Positions 1-5,198 of a stretch of 5,198 bases of DNA are shown here, in pieces. The notes under the pieces were generated by a model that saw nothing but the letters and a program-made list of their open reading frames with translations, ran no database searches and was not told the DNA's origin. The DNA comes from Burkholderiaceae bacterium (lineage in GTDB: Bacteria > Pseudomonadota > Gammaproteobacteria > Burkholderiales > Burkholderiaceae). Each line of letters starts with the position of its first letter. Within the stretch, counting starts at the first letter, position 1. A program made the translations under genes and the position numbers. The stretch covers positions 1 through 5,198 of the forward strand of contig JALREG010000030.1 in NCBI GenBank assembly GCA_023253905.1. The letters run 5' to 3'.

Positions 1-2
1 TA

Positions 3-122
3 GCATCGGATTCGTTGGAAACCAATATTGATTTATCTCAGGTTCGTTCCGCTCTTTACATAATTCAATTAGTAAAAGAGGGAGAAGTTGTACACATTGA
101 AAAATTAATCAAGACGGATTAG
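3..122 (+). CDS. C-terminal fragment of a putative T9SS-secreted protein (sorting-domain-like tail), 5' end outside window
   Basis: An open frame runs from the window edge through 39 codons to a TAG at 120-122. The tail reads NIDLSQVRSALYIIQLV, a short charged turn, then a KLIKTD end. This fits the pattern of type A C-terminal sorting domains (Por secretion/T9SS, TIGR04183-like): a [IN]-D-L-S segment, then [S/G]-x-Y-hydrophobic beta strand, a short hairpin, and a final K-[LI]-I-K strand just before the stop. In that family the tail directs an exported protein through the outer membrane and is confined largely to Bacteroidota. The stretch is AT-rich (about 34% GC), quite unlike everything after about 150. 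The body of the protein is missing, so its activity is unknown. A chance resemblance over 39 residues is possible, but the codon use and composition support a real low-GC gene end. Confidence 0.5.
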   Translation, partial: ASDSLETNIDLSQVRSALYIIQLVKEGEVVHIEKLIKTD

Positions 123-150
123 CAATTAAGGACTTCACTAATTCTTCTGC
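123..150. other. Composition breakpoint / probable chimeric junction
   Basis: Bases 1 to about 149 are AT-rich, while from about 150 onward the DNA is strongly GC-rich and stays so to the end. The break falls just after the stop codon of a Bacteroidota-like gene tail and in the middle of what should be a livF gene, whose Walker A and Q-loop half is absent. No inverted repeats, target duplications or integrase-like sequence are visible at the join. An assembly chimera or a contig-end artefact is the simplest explanation; a true recombination event cannot be excluded from the sequence alone. Confidence 0.6.
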
Positions 151-545
151 CGCCGGTCATCTCGCAGGGCGGCATGTCGGTCGATGAGATCTATGCTCTC
201 TTTCCGAACCTGAAAGAGCGGCGGGCAAGCCCGGGTACCCGACTCTCGGGTGGCGAGCAACAAATGCTGTCGGTAGCCCGCATCCTGCGCACAGGCGCCA
301 ATCTGCTGCTGCTTGACGAAATCTCCGAGGGTCTGGCGCCGGTCATCGTACAGGCGCTTGGCCGTGCCATCCGCATGCTGCGCGACAAGGGCTTCACCAC
401 GGTGATGGTGGAGCAGAACTTCCGTTTCGCAGCACCGCTAGCCGACCGGTTCTACATTATCGAGCACGGACGTGTCGTCGAGACCTTCGCCGCGGGCGAG
501 CTCGAAGCGAACGCCGAGACCCTCAAAACCTACCTGGGCGTCTGA
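150..545 (+). CDS. livF: Branched-chain amino acid-type ABC transporter ATP-binding protein LivF, 5'-truncated
   Basis: This is the C-terminal half of a LivF-type ATPase, which powers import of amino acids or related compounds as part of a LivFGHM complex on the inner face of the membrane. Counting from the ATG at 174, the ABC signature LSGGEQQ is at residues 24-30, Walker B LLLLDE at 44-49, the D-loop region SEGLAP at 51-56, and the switch region VEQN at 79-82. Gln there in place of His is usual for LivF. The typical C-terminal domain ends in YLGV. About 123 residues are present against roughly 235 in the family; Walker A and the Q-loop are missing. The frame is open upstream to the TAG at 120-122, and homology-like sequence (GGMSVDEIYALFPNL) starts before the ATG, so that ATG is internal and not the native start. 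The truncation coincides with the composition break. A livG partner would be expected further upstream and is not in the window. Function is clear at family level; the substrate is not. Confidence 0.9.
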   Translation, partial: PPVISQGGMSVDEIYALFPNLKERRASPGTRLSGGEQQMLSVARILRTGANLLLLDEISEGLAPVIVQALGRAIRMLRDKGFTTVMVEQNFRFAAPLADRFYIIEHGRVVETFAAGELEANAETLKTYLGV

Positions 546-566
546 TCCCGACAGCCCCGTTTTTTT
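536..566 (+). terminator. Candidate intrinsic terminator/attenuator at the livF end
   Basis: GGGC (536-539) and GTC (540-542) pair with GAC (550-552) and GCCC (554-557), giving a 7-bp GC-rich stem with a single bulged A553 and a 7-nt loop (543-549) that holds the livF TGA stop. Two bases later there is a run of seven T (560-566). This is the shape of a Rho-independent terminator. It lies only 27 bases before the next gene's start, so partial read-through (attenuation) or 3'-end stabilisation is more plausible than a hard stop. The bulge and the 2-nt gap before the T-run lower confidence. Confidence 0.45.
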
Positions 567-580
567 CACTCATTCATACC

Positions 581-586
581 AAGGAG
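581..586 (+). promoter_or_regulatory. Ribosome binding site of the substrate-binding protein gene
   Basis: AAGGAG, a near-perfect Shine-Dalgarno core, sits 7 bases before the ATG at 594. It is the strongest such site in the window and fixes the start of the binding-protein gene. It fits the usual need for the binding protein to be made in excess over the membrane subunits. Confidence 0.85.
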
Positions 587-593
587 ACAACTC

Positions 594-1811
594 ATGACTA
601 TTCGAAAGATTCTGCAAAGCTCGGTCGTTGCGGCCGCAGTGGCGCTTGCATGGCCCGGTGCTCAGGCACAGATTTCCGATGGTGTGATCAAGATCGGCGT
701 GCTGTCCGACATGTCCAGCCTCTACACCGACATCGCAGGTCGGGGCTCCGAGCTTGCCGCACGGATGGCGGTGGAAGACTTCGGCGCGGCCGCCAAGGGC
801 ATGAAGGTCGAGATCGTTTCAGCCGATCACCAGAACAAGCCTGACGTGGGTTCGCAGATCGCCAACCAGTGGTATGACGTTGACAAGGTCGATGTCATCG
901 TCGATGTGCCCACCTCGTCGGTGGCACTGGCGATCAATGAAGTCACGCGCAAGAAAGGCAAGGCATTCCTGGTCTCGGGCGCGGCGTCCTCCGACCTCAC
1001 CGGCAAGGCCTGCTCGCCCAACACCATTCACTGGGCCTACGACACCTGGATGCTCGCCAACGGCACGGGTAACGCCATCGTCAAAACCGGCGGCGACAGC
1101 TGGTTCTTCCTCACCGCCGACTACGCCTTCGGCCATGCACTCGAGCGCGATACCGAGGCGGTTGTACAGAAAAACGGCGGCAAGGTGCTGGGCAAGGTAC
1201 GGCACCCGTTGAACACCCAGGACTTTTCTTCGTTCCTGCTGCAGGCACAGGCCTCGAAAGCCAAGATCGTGGGCCTTGCCAACGCGGGCGGTGACACCAC
1301 CAACTCGATTAAGCAGGCGGCCGAGTTCGGTATCGTCAAGCGCGGGCAAAACCTGGCCGGGTTGCTGGTGTTCATTTCCGATGTGCATTCGCTCGGTCTC
1401 CAGACTGCGCAGGGCCTGATCTTCACTGAAACCTTCTACTGGGACATGAACGACCAGACCCGGGCATTCACCAAGCGTTTTGCGCCCGCCAACCGCGGCA
1501 TTCATCCCACCATGGTTCATGCCGGCGTCTATTCGGCGGTGCTGCATTACCTGAAGGCGATCGAGTCAGCCAAGACCGATGACGGCACCAAGGTGATCGC
1601 CGAAATGAAGCGCCTGCCCACCGATGACCCGCTGTTTGGCAAGGGCTCGGTCCGTGCCGACGGTCGCAAGATCCATCCGGCCTACCTGGTCGAGGTCAAG
1701 AAGCCGTCGGAGTCGAAAGGTCCGTGGGATTACCATAAGGTTCGCGCCACCATCCCGGCTGAAGAGGCCTTCCGCCCCATGGACCAGGGCGGCTGTTCGC
1801 TCGTCAAGTAA
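594..1811 (+). CDS. ABC transporter periplasmic substrate-binding protein (Liv/HAAT type, Peripla_BP_6)
   Basis: This 405-residue precursor of a periplasmic type I binding protein delivers an amino acid or related ligand to the LivHM permease. Residues 1-25 form a Sec signal peptide: RK near the start, a hydrophobic stretch of Val/Ala/Leu, and an AQA site for signal peptidase I. The site lacks a lipobox Cys, so the mature protein is soluble. The mature start (DGVIKIGVLSDMSSLYTDI) is the first strand and helix of the fold, and the SGAASSDLTG segment corresponds to the ligand-contacting loop of LivJ-like proteins. The second lobe follows, with length normal for the family. The mature chain has just two Cys (140 and 401), a possible disulphide. 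The start is fixed by the strong AAGGAG site. The gene lies between livF and livH, the expected position in a Liv-type operon. The ligand cannot be read from sequence; the FAD oxidase and ALDH7 nearby suggest an amino acid or cyclic amine. LivJ/LivK homology is at family level only. Confidence 0.93.
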   Translation: MTIRKILQSSVVAAAVALAWPGAQAQISDGVIKIGVLSDMSSLYTDIAGRGSELAARMAVEDFGAAAKGMKVEIVSADHQNKPDVGSQIANQWYDVDKVDVIVDVPTSSVALAINEVTRKKGKAFLVSGAASSDLTGKACSPNTIHWAYDTWMLANGTGNAIVKTGGDSWFFLTADYAFGHALERDTEAVVQKNGGKVLGKVRHPLNTQDFSSFLLQAQASKAKIVGLANAGGDTTNSIKQAAEFGIVKRGQNLAGLLVFISDVHSLGLQTAQGLIFTETFYWDMNDQTRAFTKRFAPANRGIHPTMVHAGVYSAVLHYLKAIESAKTDDGTKVIAEMKRLPTDDPLFGKGSVRADGRKIHPAYLVEVKKPSESKGPWDYHKVRATIPAEEAFRPMDQGGCSLVK

Positions 1812-1859
1812 GGTCGATTCGGCCAGCCCGCAGATCACCGACTGCAGACAGATCGCACC

Positions 1860-2744
1860 ATGGAAATCTTCGGAATTCCGATCCAGGCCCTCTTCGGCCA
1901 GCTCCTGATCGGGCTCATCAACGGCTCGTTCTATGCGCTGCTGTCTCTGGGTCTTGCGGTGATCTTCGGGCTACTCAACATCATTAATTTCACTCATGGC
2001 GCCCAGTACATGCTGGGTGCTTTCTGCTCCTACCTGCTGCTGAACAAGCTCGGCATCGGCTATTGGTGGTCGCTGCTGCTCACGCCCATCATTGTTGGGG
2101 CGAGCGGCATGCTGATCGAGCGACTGATGCTCGCGCGCCTCTACAAGCTTGACCACCTTTACGGGCTGCTGCTCACCTTTGGGCTTGCCCTCATCATCCA
2201 GGGGCTTTTCCGCAATGAGTTCGGCTCATCAGGCCAGCCCTACCGCGTGCCCGCCGAGCTCACTGGCGGCCAGAACCTGGGCTTCATGTTCCTGCCCAAC
2301 TATCGCGGCTGGGTGGTGGCCACCTCGCTGGTGGTGTGCCTGCTTACCTGGTTTGTCATCGAACGCACCAAGCTCGGCGCGTATCTGCGTGCAGCCACCG
2401 AGAACCCACAACTGGTGCAGGCCTTCGGCATCAACGTGCCGCGCATGATCACACTCACCTACGGCTTCGGTGTGGCGCTGGCCGCTTTCGCCGGCGTCAT
2501 GGCCGCACCCATCTACCAGGTCAATCCGCTGATGGGTGCCGATCTCATCATCGTGGTGTTCGCGGTGGTGGTAATCGGCGGCATGGGCTCCATCATGGGC
2601 GCGATCGTCACCGGCTTCGGGCTTGGCATCATCGAGGGACTCACCAAGGTGTTTTACCCCGAGGCGTCGAACACGGTGATCTTCATCATCATGGCCCTCG
2701 TGCTGCTGGTCAAGCCCGCCGGCCTCTTTGGCACCCAGAAGTAG
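1860..2744 (+). CDS. livH: Branched-chain amino acid-type ABC transporter permease LivH
   Basis: This 294-residue inner-membrane permease forms the import channel with LivM. It is almost entirely hydrophobic with about eight membrane-spanning segments. The N-terminal signature is SFYALLSLGLAVIFGLLNI followed by INFTHGAQYMLGA (residues about 23-54), typical of LivH. The cytoplasmic stretch at residues 168-193 (ERTKLGAYLRAATENPQLVQ and on) and the VIGGMGSIMGAI segment (from about 239) are the conserved regions thought to contact the ATPases. The protein ends in KPAGLFGTQK, a usual LivH tail. The ATG at 1860 follows the binding-protein stop by 48 bases; no good Shine-Dalgarno precedes it, but the N-terminus aligns in length with the family. 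LivM follows 13 bases after the stop, so the two are almost certainly co-transcribed. Confidence 0.94.
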   Translation: MEIFGIPIQALFGQLLIGLINGSFYALLSLGLAVIFGLLNIINFTHGAQYMLGAFCSYLLLNKLGIGYWWSLLLTPIIVGASGMLIERLMLARLYKLDHLYGLLLTFGLALIIQGLFRNEFGSSGQPYRVPAELTGGQNLGFMFLPNYRGWVVATSLVVCLLTWFVIERTKLGAYLRAATENPQLVQAFGINVPRMITLTYGFGVALAAFAGVMAAPIYQVNPLMGADLIIVVFAVVVIGGMGSIMGAIVTGFGLGIIEGLTKVFYPEASNTVIFIIMALVLLVKPAGLFGTQK

Positions 2745-2748
2745 CAGG
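2743..2748 (+). promoter_or_regulatory. Ribosome binding site that decides the livM start
   Basis: AGCAGG overlaps the livH TAG stop (2742-2744) and lies 9 bases before the ATG at 2758. It favours that ATG over the in-frame TTG at 2728, which has no purine-rich leader and would add ten residues overlapping livH. The overlap of this site with the upstream stop suggests translational coupling. Confidence 0.55.
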
Positions 2749-2757
2749 TTCAAGCCG

Positions 2758-3717
2758 ATGAGCACCCCACTCCCGACCCCCGCTGCGACCGACGGCAGCC
2801 GCGCACAGCTGATCGCCTTCCTCGTGATGGTGGTGGTGCTGCTCGTCGCGCCGATCTGGGTCTATCCGATCTTCATGATGAAGGTCATGTGCTTTGCGCT
2901 CTTTGCCTGCGCATTCAATCTGCTGATTGGCTTTGGCGGTCTGCTTTCGTTTGGCCACGCCATGTTTCTGGGCTCGGCCGGCTATGTGTCGGCATGGTGC
3001 GCCAAGTCGCTCGGGCTGACACCCGAACTCTCGATACTTGCCGGCACGCTTGCGGCCACGCTGGTGGCGATCGTGTCTGGGCTGCTCGCCATCCACCGGC
3101 AGGGCATTTACTTCGCCATGATTACGCTTGCGCTTGCCCAGATGATTTTCTTCTTCTGCCTGCAGGCGCCGTTTACCGGCGGCGAAGACGGTATCCAGGC
3201 AGTTCCTCGCGGCAAGCTCTTCGGTCTTTTCGATCTCACCAACAACCTGGCGATGTATGCGCTGGTGTTCGTCATCTTTGTGGGCGGGTTTCTGCTCATC
3301 TGGCGAATCATCCACTCGCCCTTCGGCCAGGTGCTGAAGGCGGTTCGCGAGAACGAGGCGCGTGCGATTTCGCTGGGCTATGACACTGACCGCTACAAGC
3401 TTTTTGCCTTCATCCTTTCCGGGGCACTGTCGGGTCTTGCGGGCGCCACCAAGGCCCTGGTGTTTCAGCTTGCCTCGCTTACCGACGTGCACTGGTCAAT
3501 GTCGGGCGAGGTGGTGCTCATGACGCTGCTGGGCGGGCTGGGCACGCTATTCGGACCGGTGGTGGGCGCTGCAATCATCATCTCCATGCAGAACTACCTC
3601 GCCCAGTTTGGTGCCTGGGTCACCATCATCCAGGGCGTCATCTTCGTGATCTGCGTACTGGCCTTCCGCCGCGGCATCATTGGCGAGATCGCGCATGCGA
3701 TCCGCAAGCCCCTCTGA
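2758..3717 (+). CDS. livM: Branched-chain amino acid-type ABC transporter permease LivM
   Basis: This 319-residue inner-membrane protein is the second channel subunit, partner of LivH. After a short polar N-terminus the first membrane span is at about residues 18-36. The family signature FNLLIGFGGLLSFGHAMFLG is at 53-72. A GIYFAMITLALAQM stretch follows, then a FTGGEDGI motif characteristic of LivM. The cytoplasmic loop around residues 190-215 (AVRENEARAISLGYDTDRYK) is the ATPase-contacting region, and LLGGLGTLFGPVVGA (257-271) is the conserved late segment. Length is normal for the family. The ATG at 2758 is preferred to an upstream TTG at 2728 because of the AGCAGG site. The last 23 bases overlap the following oxidoreductase gene in another frame. 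The start is the main uncertainty; the family is clear. Confidence 0.93.
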   Translation: MSTPLPTPAATDGSRAQLIAFLVMVVVLLVAPIWVYPIFMMKVMCFALFACAFNLLIGFGGLLSFGHAMFLGSAGYVSAWCAKSLGLTPELSILAGTLAATLVAIVSGLLAIHRQGIYFAMITLALAQMIFFFCLQAPFTGGEDGIQAVPRGKLFGLFDLTNNLAMYALVFVIFVGGFLLIWRIIHSPFGQVLKAVRENEARAISLGYDTDRYKLFAFILSGALSGLAGATKALVFQLASLTDVHWSMSGEVVLMTLLGGLGTLFGPVVGAAIIISMQNYLAQFGAWVTIIQGVIFVICVLAFRRGIIGEIAHAIRKPL

Positions 3718-4924
3718 CGCGGCGCTCCCCGCGCACGTCAACATCCTGATCGCGGGCGCCGGCGTCATGGGCGCGGCTGCCGCGTTCTGGCTCACGGCCC
3801 GCGATCCGTCGCTCTCGGTGCTGCTGGTTGAACGCGAACCGGGCTTTGCCCGCGCGTCCTCAAGCCTGTCGGCAAGCTCCATCCGTCAGCAGTTCACCAC
3901 GCCCGTCAACATCGCGCTGTCAGCCTTCGGTATCGAGTTTCTGCGCAGCGCCGATCGCACACTCGCACTCAAAGGTGCGGCCCCTGGGGCGATTTCTCTG
4001 GGCCTCACCGAGCCCGGCTACCTGTATCTGGCAGCGCCCGAGCATGAATCGGGTCTGCGCGAGGCGCACGCGATTCAGCGCAGAGCAGGCGCCGATGTGG
4101 CGCTGCTATCGCCGGCCGATCTCGGTGAACGCTTTCCATGGCTATCCACCGAAGGTATCGCCCTGGGCTCGCTCGGGCTCTCGGGCGAGGGCTGGTTCGA
4201 CGGGCCGTCGCTCCATCAGGCGCTTCTCGCAAGGGCCCGTGCGCAGGGCGCGCGACTGATTGCGGATACCGTGTGCGGCCTCCACCTGAGCGGCCGAGTC
4301 TCAGACAGCGCGGGGCGGGTCACCAGCGTACAGCTTGCAGGGGGCGCGCGCATTCAATGCGATCACTTCATCAACGCCGCAGGCCCCTGGTCGCAGGCGC
4401 TTGCCGCCATGGCAGGGTTCGCACTCCCGGTGGCGGCGAGGCGCCGAACGGTTTTTGTTCTGTCGTGTCCGTCGCCCTTACCTGCCTGCCCGCTCCTGAT
4501 CGATCCGTCCGGGTTTTGGCTGCGCCCGGAGGGTCGGTATCTGATTACGGGCAGCCCCCCGATCGATGATGCCGATGATCTGCCGCTCGAACCCGACTGG
4601 CGCGAACTCGACGAGGAGCGTTGGGCGCAGCTCGCCCATCGCATTCCTGCGCTCGAGGCAATGCGAATCGAACGCGCCTGGGCCGGCTACTATGAGATGA
4701 ACCTGTTCGACCATAACGCGGTGATCGGTCCGCATCCCGAGGTGACCAATTTCTGGATGATCAGCGGCTTTTCCGGTCACGGCATGCAGCACGCACCGGG
4801 GGCGGGGCTCGCGTTGAGCGAATGGCTGCTCGATGGGGCGCCGTCAACCATCGACGTGCGCCCACTTTCCTATGCGCGTATTGCGCGCGGCGAACGCCTG
4901 CCGGAACTCAACGTGATCGGCTGA
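3695..4924 (+). CDS. FAD-dependent oxidoreductase, DAO family (FOXRED1/sarcosine oxidase-like)
   Basis: This 409-residue cytoplasmic flavoenzyme is of the D-amino acid oxidase fold (PF01266), a family that oxidises C-N bonds of amino acids and N-alkyl amines. The N-terminal Rossmann motif ILIAGAGVMG (GxGxxG at residues 21-26) binds FAD, and Glu46 at the end of the second strand (LLVERE) would bind the ribose. IRQQF (63-67) is the segment commonly seen near the flavin in sarcosine/dimethylglycine-type members. NAAGPW (227-232) is the second FAD-contacting motif. SGFSGHGMQHAPG (357-369) is the conserved C-terminal FAD-binding loop of FOXRED1-like proteins. The ATG at 3695 is chosen over a TTG at 3680: it has GGCGAG 7 bases upstream and gives a normal short lead into the Rossmann strand. 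The gene overlaps livM by 23 bases, so it is probably translated with the transporter and acts on the imported compound. The exact substrate is unknown; L-pipecolate, sarcosine-like and D-amino acid substrates are all possible. Confidence 0.88.
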   Translation: MRSASPSDAALPAHVNILIAGAGVMGAAAAFWLTARDPSLSVLLVEREPGFARASSSLSASSIRQQFTTPVNIALSAFGIEFLRSADRTLALKGAAPGAISLGLTEPGYLYLAAPEHESGLREAHAIQRRAGADVALLSPADLGERFPWLSTEGIALGSLGLSGEGWFDGPSLHQALLARARAQGARLIADTVCGLHLSGRVSDSAGRVTSVQLAGGARIQCDHFINAAGPWSQALAAMAGFALPVAARRRTVFVLSCPSPLPACPLLIDPSGFWLRPEGRYLITGSPPIDDADDLPLEPDWRELDEERWAQLAHRIPALEAMRIERAWAGYYEMNLFDHNAVIGPHPEVTNFWMISGFSGHGMQHAPGAGLALSEWLLDGAPSTIDVRPLSYARIARGERLPELNVIG

Positions 4925-4940
4925 GGGTGAGCACTCAGCC
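4919..4940. terminator. Inverted repeat containing both convergent stop codons (possible bidirectional terminator)
   Basis: GGCTGAG (4919-4925) and CTCAGCC (4934-4940) form a perfect 7-bp stem with an 8-nt loop (4926-4933). Read on either strand, the first arm is GGC TGA G, so each gene ends in a Gly codon and TGA inside its own arm. There is no T-run on either side, so classic intrinsic termination is doubtful. The hairpin could still mark or protect both 3' ends, since almost no other sequence lies between the genes. Confidence 0.4.
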
Positions 4941-5198
4941 CGAGCCAATATCAAAGACCACGCCCTGTGCCAGCGGCAGGGTGCTGCCGTAGTTGATGGT
5001 GTTGGTTGTCCGGCGCATATAGGCTTTCCAGGCGTCAGAGCCTGATTCGCGGCCCCCCCCGGTCTGTTTGTCGCCGCCAAAGGCGCCACCAATTTCTGCA
5101 CCCGAAGTGCCCAGGTTCACATTGGCAATCCCGCAGTCGGAGCCGCCCGCGCTCAGAAAGCGTTCGGCTTCCTGCAGGTCGCGCGTGAAGATCGACGA
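4935..5198 (-). CDS. amaB: Aldehyde dehydrogenase ALDH7 family (alpha-aminoadipate semialdehyde / piperideine-6-carboxylate dehydrogenase-like), C-terminal part
   Basis: The last 87 codons of a gene on the minus strand; its start lies beyond the window edge. The fragment begins [15 protein letters not shown], then [42 protein letters not shown] and [16 protein letters not shown]. This ordered block is the hallmark C-terminus of ALDH7 (antiquitin) enzymes, which oxidise alpha-aminoadipate semialdehyde, in equilibrium with piperideine-6-carboxylate, to alpha-aminoadipate with NAD+ in lysine degradation. The [10 protein letters not shown] segment is typical of this family rather than of other ALDH classes. 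The catalytic Cys and the NAD-binding half are outside the window. The frame stays open to the window edge, so the ATG at 5120 is an internal Met codon in a conserved segment and not the start. The gene converges on the FAD oxidoreductase with 10 bases between stops. Family is near certain; the symbol amaB follows Pseudomonas naming and the exact substrate is inferred. Confidence 0.87.
   Translation of the reverse strand, partial: SSIFTRDLQEAERFLSAGGSDCGIANVNLGTSGAEIGGAFGGDKQTGGGRESGSDAWKAYMRRTTNTINYGSTLPLAQGVVFDIGSG

Noticed and set aside
819..1547. Long minus-strand open frame (242 codons) inside the binding-protein gene
   Set aside because: It lies wholly opposite a clear gene with signal peptide and family motifs. 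The translated product has no recognisable domain, and such antisense frames are common in GC-rich DNA.
1837..1852. GCAG...CTGC short inverted repeat before livH as a terminator
   Set aside because: The stem is only four pairs and no T-run follows; this is expected by chance.
2728..2757. TTG start for livM ten codons upstream
   Set aside because: It would overlap livH, has no purine-rich leader, and the ATG at 2758 has AGCAGG at suitable spacing.
2710..3492. Minus-strand open frame (260 codons) opposite livM
   Set aside because: The product is rich in His, Arg, Glu and Gln, as expected for the antisense of hydrophobic membrane-protein codons. No ribosome binding site or family resemblance was seen.
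3680..3694. TTG start for the FAD oxidoreductase
   Set aside because: The ATG at 3695 is closer to the Rossmann strand, has GGCGAG upstream, and no conserved residues precede it.
5006..5188. Plus-strand open frame of 60 codons at the right edge
   Set aside because: It is the antisense of the strongly conserved ALDH7 C-terminus and shows no motif of its own.

Overview
The window (about 5.2 kb) is mostly GC-rich DNA with tight, co-directional genes and the codon use of a proteobacterium. Protein style (LivF-type ATPase with an EISEGLAP D-loop region, a periplasmic Peripla_BP_6 protein, FOXRED1-like oxidase, ALDH7) suggests a betaproteobacterium (Burkholderiales/Rhodocyclales-like). That placement is an inference from protein resemblance, not a database result.

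Layout. Positions 1-122 are AT-rich (about 34% GC by hand count) and carry the last 39 codons of an unrelated gene. Its product resembles a Bacteroidota type IX secretion C-terminal sorting domain. At about 123-150 the composition switches abruptly to GC-rich DNA, and the second half of a livF-type ABC ATPase begins without its Walker A half. This looks like a chimeric join (assembly artefact or real rearrangement). From about 150 to 3717 runs a branched-chain amino acid-type (HAAT/Liv) ABC importer: 5'-truncated livF, a hairpin plus T-run that may act as a terminator or attenuator, a secreted substrate-binding protein, livH and livM. A FAD-dependent DAO-family oxidoreductase (3695-4924) overlaps the end of livM by 23 bases. 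On the opposite strand the C-terminal 87 codons of an ALDH7-family dehydrogenase (4935 to beyond 5198) converge on it, with only 10 bases between the stop codons. A perfect 7-bp inverted repeat contains both stops.

How the genes may work together (inference). The binding protein captures an amino acid or related amine in the periplasm, and LivH/LivM with LivF (and a LivG that is not in the window) import it. The FAD enzyme oxidises a C-N bond of the imported compound. The ALDH7 enzyme, whose family oxidises alpha-aminoadipate semialdehyde/piperideine-6-carboxylate, suggests the lysine/pipecolate branch as one testable substrate hypothesis. No RNA genes, CRISPR arrays, insertion sequences or clear promoters were seen.
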